64,000 bases of DNA from an uncultured Ruminococcus sp. (GCA_945868475.1 CAMBLM010000005.1:1-64000), one strand, 5' to 3'. Positions 51,238 to 60,592 are shown, counted from the first letter of the stretch. The notes: generated by a model not told the origin, from the sequence alone. Numbers and translations: made by a program.

Positions 51238-51285
51238 AAAAGCTCAGGTCAAATCCTTTTTGGGGCTTGACCTGAGCTTTGTTTG
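51238..51285. terminator. Terminator after HD-GYP gene
   Basis: AAAGCTCAGGTCAA and TTGACCTGAGCTTT pair around ATCCTTTTTGGGGC; T-runs are present on both sides. Confidence 0.8.
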
Positions 51286-51303
51286 GGGTAAATATCAGTT
51301 TCG

Positions 51304-52677
51304 TTATTTGTGCGCCTCATCTGCAAGTTCCGTAGCTGCGGCTTCGATCTGCGGACGCATTTTTAGAAATACGTCGGTCAATATCGGGTCAAAGTGTGTT
51401 CCGGATGAGCCTGCGATTATCCCGAATGCTTTATCAAAAGAGAATGCTTCTTTATAGCAGCGTTTTGAAACGAGTGCGTCAAAGACATCGGCGAGTGCCA
51501 TTATTCTTGCACAGAGCGGTATCTCTTCACCTCGGAGTCCCTTCGGATATCCGCTTCCGTCCCATTTTTCGTGGTGACATTCTGCGACCTGCGCTGCCAT
51601 ATCGACATAATCCTTATTTTCGATATCACTCATAACACTGCGGATTATGCGTCCACCCTCGGAGGCATGGTCTTTCATTATATCAAATTCCTCGGGGGTG
51701 AGCTTGCCCTGTTTGCGGAGGATAAGGTCGGAGATGCTTATTTTTCCGATATCGTGCATAGGTGCGGCGCGGACGAGAAGTTCGATATAATCATCGGTGA
51801 GAATATCGGTATAATAACCCATTTCACGGGTCTTTCTGGCGAGCATTTCAACATAGCGGCTCGTTCTTATGATATGTCCGCCCGTTTCTCCGTCGCGGCT
51901 TTCGATAAGGTTCGCAAGTCCGCTGATAGTGCTTGACTGTATCTTGATTATGCGCTCGTTATGTTCAATAAGCTCGCGGTTCTTCGCGTCAAGCTCTTCT
52001 TCAAGCTTATCCTTATATTTTTCAAGCTGCGAAGCAAGTGTGACGCAAATGAAAATGCAGATGATGACTGCCACTGTGATAGTGATTATGCATATCGATT
52101 TTATAATATTCGATATATAAACAAGTCGGTGCATCCCTTCGTATGCATCGTTCATTTCGTTCGCGGTGAGCGTTTTCATATCCTGAATACTCTGCTCGAT
52201 CGAAACTACGTTGTTTTTCAGATCGTTGTTTATATAGTATATCGCAGTGTTCGACTGACCGTCATCATATATCCTGTGTGCGATCTCGGCTGTGCTGAAA
52301 TAGCCCTGAATGTCGGAATAAAGCTTGTGGTAAAGCTGCTCGCGAGTGCCGCTGTTCATTTTGCCCGAAAGCCCGGACATTATATCCTGCACCTCGGTCT
52401 TGCGTCTGTCAAGCTCCTGCGATCTTTCGAGATGTGAAGCGTCATCGTTCCCCGGCAGGACCATTTCGATAAGAATGTTATGGTAGGAGAGCATTCGGCT
52501 GCTGACGGTGTCGATCTTCAGGCAGTTGTCAACATAATCACTCACCATTTCTTCATAGCTGTCGTTCATTTTTGAGATACGCTGCTGCATTATCCCGATA
52601 CCGGCAACGCCGATGATGCCTGTTATAAGCACAAGAATGAATATTTTGAACGCTGTTCCTCTGCTGTGAAATGTCAA
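51304..52677 (-). CDS. Membrane HD-GYP domain protein
   Basis: 457 residues: helix 1, a four-helix-bundle sensor (residues 30-180), helix 2 (IIKSICIITITVAVIICIFI), coiled coil, then an HD-GYP domain with HDIGKISISDLIL, HHEKWDGSGYPKGLRGEEIP and ARIMALADVFDAL. HD-GYP enzymes break cyclic di-GMP (or cGAMP). GGGAGGTGAGC precedes ATG. It is the third gene after the RelQ-like and binding-protein genes. Confidence 0.88.
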   Translation of the reverse strand: MTFHSRGTAFKIFILVLITGIIGVAGIGIMQQRISKMNDSYEEMVSDYVDNCLKIDTVSSRMLSYHNILIEMVLPGNDDASHLERSQELDRRKTEVQDIMSGLSGKMNSGTREQLYHKLYSDIQGYFSTAEIAHRIYDDGQSNTAIYYINNDLKNNVVSIEQSIQDMKTLTANEMNDAYEGMHRLVYISNIIKSICIITITVAVIICIFICVTLASQLEKYKDKLEEELDAKNRELIEHNERIIKIQSSTISGLANLIESRDGETGGHIIRTSRYVEMLARKTREMGYYTDILTDDYIELLVRAAPMHDIGKISISDLILRKQGKLTPEEFDIMKDHASEGGRIIRSVMSDIENKDYVDMAAQVAECHHEKWDGSGYPKGLRGEEIPLCARIMALADVFDALVSKRCYKEAFSFDKAFGIIAGSSGTHFDPILTDVFLKMRPQIEAAATELADEAHK

Positions 52678-52712
52678 ATGCTCACCTCCCTGATCTTTGC
52701 GTTTGTATGGCG

Positions 52713-53941
52713 TTATTCCTTGGCGGTTATGCCATCGGCCATTGTGTCAAGAAGCTCCTGCAGGTCACGGCTGTCGGCGTTTTTACTTGCGATGGTCGTT
52801 CCGAAAATATAGGTCGGATCCCAGAATTTGTCGTCAACAAGCTGTGAATAAGAATATTTCGACTGCTCGCTCAAAGCTTTTACGGCAGGGGAGGACTTTA
52901 CGATATCGGTATCGGCTGCCTTGACATTGGCAGGACATTCGCCCCTGAACTTAAAAAATCGGAGCTGATTTTCTTCGCTTGTAAGCTCTTCCGCAAGCTT
53001 CATCGCCCACTCGGGATTTTCCGAGTAAGCATTTATGCCGATGAGCTTGTAGCCTGCAAAGCTTGCCATTTGTATCTTCCTGCCTGCAACGGTGTATGTC
53101 GGCAGTTTTGCGGCGGAGTAGCCGTCACCGTAAGCGGCAGAGAGCTTTTTCGCGTTCCACACTCCGCTCACTCCTGCGATAACCTCTCCGTTTGCTGCTC
53201 CCTCCGCAAGCTTGTCGCTGTCAAGGCTCGCAAAGCCCGAACTGCACGCGATCTTCAGCATTGCCTGTGCAACATCTAAGCCTGTTATCGGCGTTTCGGA
53301 AGAGTTCCAGTTGCAGTGGTTAGTCACTCCGTCCGAGTTAAGTCCGACGTCCAGACCTGCGCCCTTGAAAAACGAGTAGATATACCAGCCCTGCCGAAAT
53401 CCATAGCGAAAAGCTTGTTGTTCTTTTCACATATATCAAGTATCGTGTCAAGGTCGCCGATGTCATCTTCGCTGAAATAATTGCTGTTGTAGTAAAGGAA
53501 GTAGTCGTTGCCTGCCACGAATGGATATGCGTAGTATTTTCCACCACGCTCGGACGAAAGTGCAGCACCCGAGTCAGCACCTCCGCAGTATTCGTCTATG
53601 TATTCGGCTTCGGACGAAACATCGCGGAGTGCTCCGCAGCCGATAAGGTCGTCAAGCTGGTCATCGGCAAAAACGAAAAGGTCAGCCGCATTTTTCGGTG
53701 ATGCCATGACCGTGTCCTTGCAGGTTTCTTCCTTTTCCTCGCTTATGGTAATGATGAAGTTGGCCTTGTCCGAATATTTCTGTGCGTAATCCTGGGCAAC
53801 GTTCTCCAAAACATCGTGGTATTCGCGCGATGCCCAGACGGAAAGCTTCACATCGGGGAGTTTTTTTGCACAGCCTCCGGATGATGTCATCGCTATAAGT
53901 GCCGCACAAACGGCGGAAGTACACTTTAATATTTTTTTCAT
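52713..53941 (-). pseudogene. Sugar ABC substrate-binding lipoprotein, frameshifted
   Basis: Two frames make one MalE-like protein. Residues 1 to about 185 run from a lipobox signal (LIAMTSSGGCAKK) through KLSVWASREYHDVLENVAQD to NNKLFAMDFGRAG. The next frame continues WYIYSFFKGAGLDVGLNSDG and TNHCNWNSSETPITGLDVAQ to the end. The shift is near 53385-53402. Either a recent mutation or a sequence error. It sits between the RelQ-like and HD-GYP genes with 36-37 base gaps, so it belonged to one operon and may have sensed a sugar. Confidence 0.82.
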
Positions 53942-53977
53942 ATCTGTCACCGACCTTTCGCAAAATGATCCGTCAGC

Positions 53978-54658
53978 TTATTTTTCTTCGGCGAAAGCAC
54001 TGTTCCTGATGTTCTGCATACGAACATCAAGACGGGCGATATCCTCCGCACATTCGCGAAGCTCCTTTGAGATCTCCTCAGCGTTCGCGTCGAGATGCTT
54101 TTTGTATTTTACCTTGTGTTCAAGGCTTGCCCAGAAGTCCATCGCGATCGTGCGGAACTGAACTTCAACGAGCATGTGCTTTGTTTCGTTAAAAAGGAAT
54201 ATCGGGATATCGAGTATAAGATGCAGACTGCGGTATCCGCTTGGCTTTGGGTTAGCTATGTAGTCCTTGCGTTCGACAACGATAACATCGTCCTGACCGC
54301 CGAGCTTGTCCGCGAGCATATAGATATCATCGGGGAACGAGCAGATGACACGTATTCCTGCAACATCATGGACATATTTTTCAATGTTTTCTATCGTAAC
54401 GGCGTGACCCGTGCGTCTGAGCTTTTCTACGATGCTGTCGGGACGCTTGATGCGGCACTGTATCGATTCAAACGGATTTCGCTCACCGTCTATCGAAAGG
54501 TCGATATTGAGGACTTCAAGCTTGGTCTTTATCTCGAGCATCGCACAGCGGTACTGATTCATAAGCTTGAAATAAGGCTCGGCCATTTCCATAAGTATAG
54601 GTGCATTGTCCGAGTTTATAAGATCGCCGAGTTTGTTTATGTCATTCTGAATCTCCAT
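53978..54658 (-). CDS. relQ: RelQ-type small alarmone synthetase
   Basis: 226 residues. RelA/SpoT synthetase domain without hydrolase or ACT parts: RIKRPDSIVEKLRRTGHAVT, DVAGIRVICSFPDDIYMLAD, KDYIANPKPSGYRSLHLILD, VEVQFRTIAMDFWASLEHKV. These residues bind ATP and GTP/GDP and make (p)ppGpp. The flanking C-terminal helix fits RelQ/YjbM. First gene of a three-gene operon. Confidence 0.9.
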   Translation of the reverse strand: MEIQNDINKLGDLINSDNAPILMEMAEPYFKLMNQYRCAMLEIKTKLEVLNIDLSIDGERNPFESIQCRIKRPDSIVEKLRRTGHAVTIENIEKYVHDVAGIRVICSFPDDIYMLADKLGGQDDVIVVERKDYIANPKPSGYRSLHLILDIPIFLFNETKHMLVEVQFRTIAMDFWASLEHKVKYKKHLDANAEEISKELRECAEDIARLDVRMQNIRNSAFAEEK

Positions 54659-54730
54659 AAAAGTTATCTCCCAAATGTGTATATTGTTAAGGAAAAAGCA
54701 AGTTTTTCCGATTGTTTTTTCTAATCTATT

Positions 54731-54759
54731 ATTGTATCATAATTTCAATCTTATGTCAA
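54731..54759 (-). promoter_or_regulatory. Promoter of relQ operon
   Basis: Minus strand TTGACA (54759-54754), 17 bases, TACAAT (54736-54731). The remaining gap to 55009 is AT-rich; I see no gene or clear motif in it. Confidence 0.75.
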
Positions 54760-55009
54760 CAAAAATACAAATTTATTTGCCATAATATAACAATAAACAA
54801 GATAAAAGAGCGAAAATAACAGCTTAAACGATATAGTTTCAGAAAGTTTTTCGGAAGGAAAAATTACGTTAAAATATTGGAAATAATGAACGCGTTTTTT
54901 ATCCCAAAGCTTAATTTTTATGCCGCAGAAAGGCTTAGTTTTATGCAATATATCAATTGAAAATCGATTTCATTTCGATTATAATTAAGACTGCATTTTT
55001 TGAGGAAAT

Positions 55010-55696
55010 ATTGATGAAAAGGAGAACGTTTTCCCTCGCGGAAAACCGTATTTTACTATGGATAATATAACAAGAAGACAAAACGAAATGGCATATATCG
55101 CAGACGAAGCCTGTCAGGCGCAGGGCATGGAAAATAAGAAGCGTCTTTACGAATTCAACAACGCAAAACCGTGGGAATCGGAGAATATGGCGCGCCTTAT
55201 CGATTCTATTTTTGGTTCGCACGGAAAAAATACGACTATTCTTCCGCCTTTTCAGTGCGATTACGGAAAAAATATCGAAGTAGGGGACAATTTCTTCGCG
55301 AATTATAACCTCGTTGTCCTCGACGTCGCAAAAGTAACTATCGGCGACAATGTTTTCATCGCCCCGAATGTTGCGATCTACACAGCAGGTCATCCCGTTC
55401 ACTATGAAGCACGAAATACAATGTATGAGTACGGCATCTCTGTTACTATCGGCGACAACTGCTGGATAGGCGGAAATACCGTTATCTGCCCCGGCGTAAA
55501 GGTCGGAAACGGCGTTGTTATCGGTGCAGGAAGCGTTGTCACAAAGGATATCCCCGACAACGTTATCGCCGCAGGAAACCCATGCCGCGTTATCCGTCCG
55601 ATAACCGACGAGGACAAGCAGTATTATTTCAAGAAAAGAAAATTCGATGATGAAGCAATGAAAGCAGTGAATGAATATGGCAAGAACAAGAAGTGA
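55010..55696 (+). CDS. Maltose/galactoside-type O-acetyltransferase
   Basis: At least 212 residues from ATG 55058. Left-handed beta-helix with hexapeptide repeats (VTIGDNVFIAPNVAIYTAGH, VTIGDNCWIGGNTVICPGVK, VGNGVVIGAGSVVTKDIPDN) and catalytic His in TAGHPVH. Uses acetyl-CoA. In-frame sequence upstream (DEKENVFPRGKPYFT) matches the usual N-terminus of the family, but no ATG, GTG or TTG precedes it; ATT at 55010 is the only candidate. An 18-codon frame (MKRRTFSLAENRILLWII) overlaps the junction. Start is therefore unsettled. Confidence 0.8.
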   Translation: MDEKENVFPRGKPYFTMDNITRRQNEMAYIADEACQAQGMENKKRLYEFNNAKPWESENMARLIDSIFGSHGKNTTILPPFQCDYGKNIEVGDNFFANYNLVVLDVAKVTIGDNVFIAPNVAIYTAGHPVHYEARNTMYEYGISVTIGDNCWIGGNTVICPGVKVGNGVVIGAGSVVTKDIPDNVIAAGNPCRVIRPITDEDKQYYFKKRKFDDEAMKAVNEYGKNKK

Positions 55697-57029
55697 GTTT
55701 ACAAATAAGCTTATAAGGCTCGTTATTCCGATAACCCTCCAGCAGATAATGCTCGCACTTGTGAGCATCACGGACGCTGTAATGCTCGGCGTTCTCAATC
55801 AGGACTCCCTCTCCGCAGTTTCGCTCGCAGGTCAGGTCACGTTCGTTTTCAACCTGTTTGTCTATGCTATCGGCGCAGGCGTTTCTATCTTCGCGGCGCA
55901 GTATTGGGGCATTGATGACAGAGTTTCGGTAGAAAAAATTCTCGGTATCGGAATGAAGCTTTCGGTAATAGTTTCGCTGCCGTTCACATTCGTTTCGCTC
56001 TTTTTCCCGAGAGTATTCATGCACTGCTTCGCCTCGGACGAAACGCTCATTGCCTACGGTGCGGAGTATCTGCGCTATGTTGCGCTCTCGTTCCTGCTGA
56101 CAAGCATTTCGCAGATATATTTAAGCGTTATGAAGAACTGCGGATTTGCCGCAAAAAGTTCAATAATCAGCTCTGCATCGGTCATAGCGAATATCATCTT
56201 TAACGCACTTCTCATTTTCGGACTCTGCGGATTTCCGAAAATGGGCATCGCAGGCGCGGCTGTTGCGACGGTCATTTCAAAGATAGTCGAGCTTGTGTGG
56301 ACATTGATAGTAATGTTCCGAAGCTGTGCGATAAAAATTCGCTTCAAATATATTTTCCACAGCGATGAAACGCTTCGCCGTGACTACTATAAATATACCC
56401 TTCCGATACTCGGGAACCAGCTTGCGTGGGGACTGGGATTCACAATGTACACTGTTATCCTCGGACATCTCGGAAGTGACGCCGCAGCAGCAAATTCCAT
56501 TGCAAATATCGTCAAGAACCTTGTTATCTGCGCCTGCACAGGCGTTGCATCGGCGAGCGGTGTTATCGTCGGCGCGGAACTCGGTCAGGGCAACCTCGAT
56601 ACAGCAAAGGAATACGGTTCAAAGCTTTGCAGGATATCACTTGTCAGCGGCATAATTTCGGGCGCAGTTATCCTCTGCGTTATACCGTTCGTACACCTCT
56701 TCGGCAGTCTTACCGATACGGCGAGAGAATATCTGAGGGTAATGCTCGTCGTCTGCTCGTACTATGTTATAGGAAAAGCAATGAATATGACCGTAATTTC
56801 GGGTATATTTGCAGCAGGCGGAGATTCAAAATTCGGCTTTAAGTGCGACTCGATAACAATGTGGTGCGTGACCGTCCCGATAGGACTTATCGCGGCGTTC
56901 GTGCTGAAGCTGCCAGTTCTCGCGGTCTATATCGTAATAAACATAGACGAAATAATCAAGCTCCCTGCGGTATACAAGCACTACAAGAAGTACGTTTGGC
57001 TGAAAAAGCTGACAAGAGAACAGAATTAA
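55671..57029 (+). CDS. MATE-family efflux transporter
   Basis: 452 residues, about twelve membrane helices in two related halves. Features: LVIPITLQQIMLALVSITDA and VMLGVLNQDSLSAVSLAGQV, a second-half TVILGHLGSDAAAANSIANI. Moves drugs or metabolites out in exchange for Na+ or H+. It overlaps the acetyltransferase end by about 25 bases, so the two are probably co-translated. Confidence 0.9.
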   Translation: MNMARTRSEFTNKLIRLVIPITLQQIMLALVSITDAVMLGVLNQDSLSAVSLAGQVTFVFNLFVYAIGAGVSIFAAQYWGIDDRVSVEKILGIGMKLSVIVSLPFTFVSLFFPRVFMHCFASDETLIAYGAEYLRYVALSFLLTSISQIYLSVMKNCGFAAKSSIISSASVIANIIFNALLIFGLCGFPKMGIAGAAVATVISKIVELVWTLIVMFRSCAIKIRFKYIFHSDETLRRDYYKYTLPILGNQLAWGLGFTMYTVILGHLGSDAAAANSIANIVKNLVICACTGVASASGVIVGAELGQGNLDTAKEYGSKLCRISLVSGIISGAVILCVIPFVHLFGSLTDTAREYLRVMLVVCSYYVIGKAMNMTVISGIFAAGGDSKFGFKCDSITMWCVTVPIGLIAAFVLKLPVLAVYIVINIDEIIKLPAVYKHYKKYVWLKKLTREQN

Positions 57030-57030
57030 A

Positions 57031-57447
57031 AAATTCGGAATTCGGAATGCGGAATTCGGAATTATTTATACCTCGTCAATTTATTGCAAAACTCCCAATT
57101 TCGTAGGGGCGGATTCTATATCCGCCCGTTGAAAATCCAACAATTACGGTAAAATTTCCGTAGGGGACGGCTTTCTGTCCCGAATTGCGACAGCAATTTT
57201 CAGCATACAATTTTTTAACAAAAACGTCCCTGTTTTCAACGGGTTTATCCGATGAAAACAGGGACGTTCATTTATTGTGAAACGCCTTGCGGCGCGGGAC
57301 GGGCGACCCGTCCCCTACAGAAATATTCGGGTAAAACGTCAATTTAAAACGGGCGGATATGGAATCCGCCCCTACAAAATTCAGGTTTTCGTGACAAACA
57401 TACGGAGCATAAATAATTCCGAATTCCGCATTCCGCATTCCGAATTT
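57031..57447. repeat. Mirrored repeat block around a terminator
   Basis: From left: AATTCGGAATTCGG units (57031), repeat copy 2 (57105-57185: GGGCGGATTCTATATCCGCC, then GGGGACGGCTTTCTGTCCC), a terminator (57223-57268), copy 3 inverted (57293-57377) and the AATTCCGCATTCCG units inverted (57414-57447). No gene lies here. Confidence 0.85.
57223..57272. terminator. Bidirectional terminator between MATE and HPr genes
   Basis: AACGTCCCTGTTTTCA and TGAAAACAGGGACGTT pair perfectly around a 13-base loop. Confidence 0.9.
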
Positions 57448-57449
57448 AA

Positions 57450-57707
57450 TTAAAGGTTTTCGCTGAAAAACGCTGCCATAGCTTCTGCGGCTTTGTCCTC
57501 GTCTGTGCCGTTTATCTTAACGGTCACGGTGTCACCGTGCCTGATGCCAAGTCCCATAAGCATCATCAGTTTTGTTGCACTGACAGACTTGCCGCTTTTT
57601 TCTACCGTTATCTCGCTCGAAAATTCTTTGGCTTTCTTTGCGAGAAGTCCTGCAGGGCGCGCGTGAAGTCCTACCTCGTCTTTTATTGTATAATTGAATA
57701 CTTTCAT
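57450..57707 (-). CDS. ptsH: HPr phosphocarrier protein of the PTS
   Basis: 85 residues from ATG with GGAGGATAACG upstream. His15 in EVGLHARPAGLLAKKA accepts phosphate from Enzyme I. The region that normally holds regulatory Ser46 (AKSIMGVMSLG) reads SATKLMMLMGLG, with Lys at 46, so control by HprK is not expected. Monocistronic; no ptsI nearby. Confidence 0.9.
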   Translation of the reverse strand: MKVFNYTIKDEVGLHARPAGLLAKKAKEFSSEITVEKSGKSVSATKLMMLMGLGIRHGDTVTVKINGTDEDKAAEAMAAFFSENL

Positions 57708-57763
57708 CGTTATCCTCCCGATATGCTTTTTCGGTAGGATAACCGGTTTCTTCAAGAATATAC

Positions 57764-57808
57764 GAAAAATGGCTGTTACGGCATATCACCGCAGCAGCCA
57801 TTTTTATA
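57764..57808 (-). terminator. Terminator after ackA
   Basis: AAAATGGCTG and CAGCCATTTTT form the outer stem, CGG/CCG inner pairs follow; it lies between ackA and ptsH on the minus strand. Confidence 0.8.
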
Positions 57809-57822
57809 TATTTTTGCAAAAA

Positions 57823-59019
57823 TTACTTTATCATTGCAAGTGTATCTCTTGCGATAAGGAGTTCTTCATTTGTAGGAACGATCCAAACCTCGACCTTGGA
57901 ATCGGGTGTGGAGATCTTGATGAGTTCGCCTCTTGTGGACTTGTTCTTTTCGGTGTCGATCTTGATGCCGAAGAATTCCATATCCTTGCAAACTCCCTCA
58001 CGAACTTCCCAAGCGTTTTCGCCGATGCCGCCTGTGAAGAGGACAGCGTCAAGTCCGTTCATAGCTGCTGCATAAGAGCCGATGTACTTCTTGATCTGGT
58101 ACTGGAGCATTTCCGAAGCGAGGATAGCTCTCTTGTCGCCCTTTTCAGCGGCTGCTGTGATGTCACGGTTGTCGCTGGAGATGCCCGAAACGCCGAGGAA
58201 GCCTGACTTCTTGTTCATATATTCGCTCATTTCGGCAGCGGAGAAGCCGTGCTTTTCCTGAATGTATGTAACAGCGGATGGGTCAACTGCGCCGGTTCTT
58301 GTTCCCATAAGAACGCCGTCAAGAGGAGTGAAGCCCATAGATGTATCAACGGACTTGCCGCCGTCAACTGCTGTGATGGAAGAGCCGTTTCCGAGGTGGC
58401 AGGAAACGATCTTGAGGTCCTTTATATCCTTGCCCATAGCGTCTGCGAGAGCGTGGGAAACGAAGCGGTGAGATGTGCCGTGGAAGCCGTACTTTCTTAC
58501 ATGGTAGTTCTCATAATCTTCATAAGGAAGACCGAACATAAATGCCTTTTCGGGCATTGTCTGGTGGAAAGCAGTATCGAAAACTGCGACCATAGGAACG
58601 CCCTCGGGGAGGACTTTCCTGCAGGCGCGGAGTGCGAGTGCATGAGCGTGGTTATGTACGGGAGCAAGTTCTTTCATTTCATCGATCTTGTCGATAACTT
58701 CATCGGTAACGAGAGTTGTCTTGTCGAAAACCTCTGCGCCCTGTACGATCCTGTGGCCGACAGCGGAAATTTCGCTCATCGACTTGATAACGGAAGCATC
58801 ACCGGTTGTGAGAACTTCAACGAGCTTTGCGAAAGCTTCTGTGTGAGTTGGGAAAGAGCAGTCAGCGTCAACTTTTCTGCCGTCAAAAGTCTTGTGGGAG
58901 ATGTGACCGTCGATGCCGATACGGTCGCAGTTGCCCTTTGCGATAACGCTCTCATCGTCCATATTGAGCAGCTGATATTTGAGTGAGGAGCTGCCTGCGT
59001 TTACTACCAAAATTAACAT
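57823..59019 (-). CDS. ackA: Acetate kinase
   Basis: 398 residues from ATG 59019 (GAAAGGAATGG upstream). ASKHA-fold motifs: MLILVVNAGSSSLKYQLLNM, VFDTAFHQTMPEKAFMFGLP, HGTSHRFVSHAL, LGNGSSITAVDGGKSVDTSM, GFTPLDGVLMGTRTGAVDPS, LFTGGIGENAWEVRE. Makes ATP and acetate from acetyl phosphate, the main energy step in acetogenic fermentation. No pta beside it. Confidence 0.96.
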   Translation of the reverse strand: MLILVVNAGSSSLKYQLLNMDDESVIAKGNCDRIGIDGHISHKTFDGRKVDADCSFPTHTEAFAKLVEVLTTGDASVIKSMSEISAVGHRIVQGAEVFDKTTLVTDEVIDKIDEMKELAPVHNHAHALALRACRKVLPEGVPMVAVFDTAFHQTMPEKAFMFGLPYEDYENYHVRKYGFHGTSHRFVSHALADAMGKDIKDLKIVSCHLGNGSSITAVDGGKSVDTSMGFTPLDGVLMGTRTGAVDPSAVTYIQEKHGFSAAEMSEYMNKKSGFLGVSGISSDNRDITAAAEKGDKRAILASEMLQYQIKKYIGSYAAAMNGLDAVLFTGGIGENAWEVREGVCKDMEFFGIKIDTEKNKSTRGELIKISTPDSKVEVWIVPTNEELLIARDTLAMIK

Positions 59020-59089
59020 AAGATCCATTCCTTTCATATAGTCAAGCCGAGGAAAAGACGTGCTTTTCTTCCGAATATTAAAAAAAGAC

Positions 59090-59118
59090 TTGACAAAACT
59101 GCATTAATCTTATATTAT
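59090..59118 (+). promoter_or_regulatory. Promoter of tmcAL
   Basis: TTGACA, 17 bases, TATTAT, with a leader of about 100 AT-rich bases. Confidence 0.7.
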
Positions 59119-59225
59119 TACTTTATACGGCAAAAATCAAGGGAATTACAATATCTTTAGATTTTTGTAATTATTTATCCATAATTATATTCTTATAATA
59201 TGGATATATTTGGAGGATAAGTTTA

Positions 59226-60491
59226 ATGAAAACATACGGCATTATATGCGAATACAACCCGTTCCACAACGGTCATATCTATCAGATAGAGGAAACAAGA
59301 AAGCACGGCGCAGACCATATCGTCTGCATTATGAGCGGCAACTACGTTCAGCGCGGTGATGTTGCAATGCTCGACAAGTTCAAGAGAGCTCAGATCGCTG
59401 TAAATCACGGTGCTGACCTCGTTATCGAGATGCCTGTTGTATATTCTCTTGCAAGTGCGGAATACTTTGCCCGTGCAGGCGTTATGATGCTCGCGGCTCT
59501 CGGCTGCGTTGACGGCATTTCTTTCGGCAGTGAATGTGGTGATATCGAACTTCTCAAAAACGCTGCAATGGCCACCTTTACAGCGGGAACACCCGAAAAG
59601 CTCAAGCCATACCTTGAAAAGGGAATGAATTATCCCGAAGCACTCCAGACGAGCATTTCCAACGATCACGGCCCTATCATCGGCGGCGTTTTCGATTCAC
59701 CGAACAATACACTCGCTGTTGAATATCTCCGTGCAATGAAGGTCCTCGGTGTTGACATCGACGCATTCACAGTAAAGCGCGCAGGTGCGGCTCACGACAG
59801 CGACGAAACTTCCGATGGCTTCGCAAGCGGCTCAAAGCTTCGTGAAATGATAGAAAACGGCGAAGATATCAGTGCTTTCGTCCCCGAGGATATGGCCAAG
59901 GCAGTTGCCGAGTATGACGAAGCGGATCAGCTTGCATATTTCGACAACCTTGAAAGAGAGCTTCTCTACGTTCTCAGAACTGCTACACCTAACTTTATCA
60001 AGGACGTTCCCGACATCGCACAGGGTGTTGAGAACCGCATCGCACAGATGGGCAAGGCAGCAAACTCTGTTGAAGATTTCCTCAAAATGGTCGATACAAA
60101 GCGTTATACACAGGCAAAATTCCGCCGTGCGCTCCTCAATATGTACCTTGGTATAAAGAAGAACGATCTTCTCATTCCTCCTACATTCGGAAGAATCCTT
60201 GCATTCAACGAAAAGGGCGCAGAGATCATCAAGGCGGCTTCGGAGAATGCAGAGGCTGCAAATGAGCGCATCAAGGCAGCTCAGGAGAACCCCGAACTTG
60301 CAAATCCTATGGATAAGTTCCTCATTCCTTTCTCCAGCTCACTCAAGGATATCCTCGACAAGTTCAAAGTTCCTCAGCTTGTTCGTCAGGCTGAGCTTAC
60401 CTGCCGCAGCTCCGACCTCTATATGCTCGCTTCAAGGAACGTTCGTCCCTGCGCATCGGACTTTACCGCAAAAATCGAGATACAGAAATAA
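59226..60491 (+). CDS. tmcAL: tRNA(Met) cytidine acetate ligase (TmcAL/YlbM)
   Basis: 421 residues; GGAGG lies before ATG. N-terminal nucleotidyltransferase fold with ICEYNPFHNGHIYQIEETRK and CIMSGNYVQRGDVAMLDKFK, then FDSPNNTLAVEYLRAMKVLG and a Cys/Arg-rich end. TmcAL uses acetate and ATP to acetylate C34 of elongator tRNA-Met. Next to ackA, whose product is acetate, but not co-directional. Confidence 0.92.
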   Translation: MKTYGIICEYNPFHNGHIYQIEETRKHGADHIVCIMSGNYVQRGDVAMLDKFKRAQIAVNHGADLVIEMPVVYSLASAEYFARAGVMMLAALGCVDGISFGSECGDIELLKNAAMATFTAGTPEKLKPYLEKGMNYPEALQTSISNDHGPIIGGVFDSPNNTLAVEYLRAMKVLGVDIDAFTVKRAGAAHDSDETSDGFASGSKLREMIENGEDISAFVPEDMAKAVAEYDEADQLAYFDNLERELLYVLRTATPNFIKDVPDIAQGVENRIAQMGKAANSVEDFLKMVDTKRYTQAKFRRALLNMYLGIKKNDLLIPPTFGRILAFNEKGAEIIKAASENAEAANERIKAAQENPELANPMDKFLIPFSSSLKDILDKFKVPQLVRQAELTCRSSDLYMLASRNVRPCASDFTAKIEIQK

Positions 60492-60592
60492 AATTGTAAC
60501 TTTTGGCAGATGTTCCGACAATTTGGCAACAAACTTTGAACAAAATATGCCAAAGTGTAATTAAATTGTAATATTTTTTGTCAAAAAATCTA

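Noticed and set aside
52713..53950. Two separate genes for the binding-protein halves
   Set aside because: The second half has no ribosome site or natural start, and the two frames join into one MalE-like protein, so a frameshift is the simpler reading.
57031..57447. CRISPR-like array
   Set aside because: The repeats are few, differ in type and are inverted; there are no regular spacers and no cas genes.
58249..58986. 245-residue + strand frame
   Set aside because: Antisense to ackA, which is unmistakable.
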